DNA of 64,000 nt from Nymphaea colorata. Lineage: Eukaryota > Streptophyta > Magnoliopsida > Nymphaeales > Nymphaeaceae. The translations under genes were made by a program, and so were the position numbers. The DNA lies in the NCBI RefSeq assembly GCF_008831285.2, contig NC_045139.1, positions 10,566,704 to 10,630,703 of the forward strand, in the 5' to 3' direction. The notes below the pieces were generated by a model. The model made no database searches. It was not told the origin of the DNA and worked only from the letters and a program-made list of their open reading frames with translations. This document shows positions 61,865 to 64,000 of the stretch, piece by piece; position 1 is the stretch's first letter; every line of letters starts with the position of its first letter.

Positions 61865-61988
61865 AAACTTATCCTACGGCACTCAAGTTAGTCCCATAGT
61901 AGGTTTAGAGAGAGAGAGAGAAAAGATATATATATATATATATATATAAACTTATCCTAAGGCACTCAAGTTAGTCCCATAGTAGGTT

Positions 61989-62022
<34 letters not shown>

Positions 62023-62030
62023 ATGTATAT
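61865..62030 (+). repeat. 83-bp tandem duplication with GA and TA runs
   Basis: AAACTTATCCTACGGCACTC to GGTTTAGAGAGAG is repeated from 61948 with a single A/C change and a longer GA run. Each copy is followed by AAAAGAT and a TA run. Confidence 0.9.
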
Positions 62031-62381
62031 ATATATATATACACAAATTTGTCAATTTTCACTGCAAACATCTTTTTAAAGTTTTGCATATTAAGCTTTT
62101 ACTTCATCCTACCAGATGAATGAACAAGTCATTCTCATAATCCAATGTGAAAAATAAGGAGCTGGATCGGTCAAAGTCCAAAAGCGTATCTTAACTAAGG
62201 ATTGACCAGGTCCAATTCAAGCTGTCTTTCGCACGACAACAGATAAAAGATATAAAATGAACAAGAAAAGTGACAACGCTGTCAACCCGAAAGTGCCCAC
62301 CATCATACTCACAAAATCGTACATATATGGCACTTTCATACCTAATGAGTAGGAAAACTTTTCAGGCGCGTTTAGTCGTAG

Positions 62382-62762
62382 GATGTTTATGTATCTGATT
62401 TTGAATTGGATATTCGATCAATCCAAAATTGAACACGAAAAAAAATTAATATTCAATGTTCGAATTTAATAAATGGCATCCGATCGGATTCAGATTTAGA
62501 TATACATAAATATCCTGTCGGGTTCGGATCGAATTCGTTTTTACACAAATATCCTCTATCTAATGCTATTAAATTTTGAAAATTGGCAAAACCAATTCAA
62601 AATTTGGATCCGTGTATGACTATAAAAGTAATATTATGATCAGATTCAGATTGTAAAATCAGATTTCGGATATGACTTTTCTTCACTGAATATATAAATG
62701 TTCGAAAAAATGGATATGATTAAGGATATATCCAATCCGACTCTGATCCATTGACATCCATA
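62382..62762. mobile_element. GGATAT/TCCGA-repeat-rich MITE, likely hAT-type
   Basis: The right end, read on the minus strand, is TATGGATGTCAATGGATCAG, and the left end is TAGGATGTTTATGTATCTGA. These imperfect inverted ends enclose many GGATAT, TCCGATC and GATTCAGAT words. The end TAGGGGTGTCAATGGATC is well known in plant MITEs. No target duplication was seen. Confidence 0.5.
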
Positions 62763-63540
62763 GTATCAAATGTTTAATTTTTTTTTCTTGAGATATACCT
62801 TATTCCTTTTAATTTTTGCTGTTTTTTTTTTGTTTAATGTTTACGTAGGGAAAACCACCTTCAAGGTAAAACTCTTAAGGTCATACCCTTATGCCTTCAA
62901 AATTGCTTTGTTTCGAGGTTTTGAGTGGACTTACAATACATCTTTCAACTCGAGTGTGAACATTAAACCCATAATGACCATGAAATTTGAACTTGAGACC
63001 ATTTGAGTGTGACTTGTCTTGTCGTTCCATTCCATTATATCCCTTGATCATATGAACTTTACTATTTGTTGTGACTTCACAAAAACTTCTATTTTTTTTG
63101 TTCGTGCTACAATGGAAAGCCAAGGATACGTCCCCTTACTTCTACCTTCCCTTTTTATTTTTAAGGAGTCTTTACTTGTTAACATCATTCTTAAGCTATA
63201 AGATATATATATTTTTTATCTTTAAAATAATTCACGTGCACTTTGTTAGTGTGATTCTTGCCAAACACTCCAAGGCGTCCAAATAATGTTCCTAAGTATA
63301 CATTGTTCAATACGCTCAAATAAAAGTATAAAAATACTGAGCGTGAATCCACTTATTCTAAAATGCATATGCCAATTAAATAATCAACTTCACAACTAAA
63401 CCTTGGTCATTAATAAAGCGAACAAAATAACTATCAGTATTATGAAAAAAATAGTAATAACTCATACAATATAAATTTCAGACATATTTTTGGGGTCAAA
63501 AGTGCAATTTCCTTTTTACTTTTTATTATTTTACTTTTTG
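62763..63540. other. Intergenic, AT-rich, no gene
   Basis: Only short random frames are visible. Confidence 0.4.
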
Positions 63541-64000
63541 CGAAAAAATAAGATCAAAATCCAACGGACAGAACTGGAGATGAATTCGGTGCATCCCGAG
63601 CCGGAAGGCTGCAGACGTCACCGCGTGGGTCCCACCTTGGACCGTCAAACAGAACTTCCAAGAAGGTTACGCAACGGCAACAGAAAACGTGTAAGGCTTT
63701 GACTGGAGGGAGTACCGTTAGACCTTGCCACGTGTAACGCATGAGAAAAGTTTGGGCCAACAGAAGGAAACCCAACATCTTAGGGAAACGTGCCTCGGTT
63801 TTTAGGGAAATGATAAAGATGCGATCGTCTTTCCGTAAAACGTCCAAAAAAGGTGGACCTTAAATAGAAAGCGGGAGTTAATGGTTTTATTACCCGGTTC
63901 GGTGAATCCCAAGGTGTGGTCTTCTTAAATCCGTTGGTTTGGTTGTCGGATCTTGGATCTGGATCCTGGGTGTTCTTAAAAAAATTCATCAGATTTTGTA
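63541..64000 (+). promoter_or_regulatory. Possible promoter-like region with G-box
   Basis: A G-box CCACGTGTAA lies at 63729-63738 and a TATA-like TTAAATAG near 63861. The base composition rises in G/C relative to the left. A downstream plus-strand gene would begin outside the window. This is weak, composition-based evidence. Confidence 0.2.

Noticed and set aside
1-64000. CRISPR arrays, operons or bacterial mobile systems
   Set aside because: The DNA is plant nuclear; repeats are microsatellites, MITEs or simple duplications, without regular spacers.

Overview
The window is nuclear DNA of a flowering plant. The evidence is spliced genes with GT-AG introns, plant-type promoters (TATA plus telo-box AAACCCTA), plant-specific gene families and many plant transposon relics. 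The species cannot be named from the sequence. The one intronless gene has a very C/G-rich third codon position, as is common in monocots and some early-diverging angiosperms; this is only a hint. Five complete protein-coding genes are supported, plus a piece of a sixth at the left edge. They fill roughly a quarter of the window; the rest is intergenic DNA rich in mobile-element remnants and microsatellites.

Layout. 1-224 (minus): first coding exon of a BED-zinc-finger, hAT-transposase-like protein cut by the window edge. 3978-9013: a decayed Ty3/Gypsy retrotransposon (LTR, tRNA-Met primer site, gag, protease, RT, RNase H, integrase remains) between two matching inverted ends. 9740-17400: MITE arrays and tRNA-derived SINEs. 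18966-20321 (plus): single-exon UDP-glucuronate 4-epimerase (GAE). 20.3-26.5 kb: intergenic, with a 5S-rRNA-like sequence at 22571-22689. 26510-29250 (minus): mitochondrial-type glycine-rich RNA-binding protein, 4 coding exons. 29.3-33.3 kb: intergenic. 33350-36867 (minus): ALKBH1-type 2-oxoglutarate/Fe(II) dioxygenase, 4 exons. 38402-45567 (minus): nucleolar MIF4G/MA3 protein (NOM1/SGD1), 13 exons. 45.6-52.3 kb: intergenic, with a long purine-rich tract. 52348-54557 (minus): translation elongation factor eEF1B beta, 6 coding exons. 55.7-64 kb: no gene, but a dense set of hAT-type non-autonomous elements, SINEs and microsatellites.

The exon models of the four minus-strand genes were built by hand from splice signals and family similarity. 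For three of them (GR-RBP, ALKBH1-like, NOM1) the exon lengths sum to a complete open frame with start and stop codons. The eEF1B model is in frame from its start to residue 232, but its last codon and stop are unresolved. Three minus-strand genes act in RNA or translation (RNA binding, ribosome biogenesis, elongation) and a fourth is a nucleic-acid demethylase-type oxygenase. They are separate transcription units, not an operon. GAE is unrelated and works in Golgi pectin precursor synthesis.

I see no convincing new biological system. The best leads are a tandem duplication that copies a NOM1 splice donor, tandem arrays of small TTTGGCA-ended elements, a tRNA-derived SINE family, a 5S-derived sequence that could belong to a Cassandra element, and two possible promoters for eEF1B.
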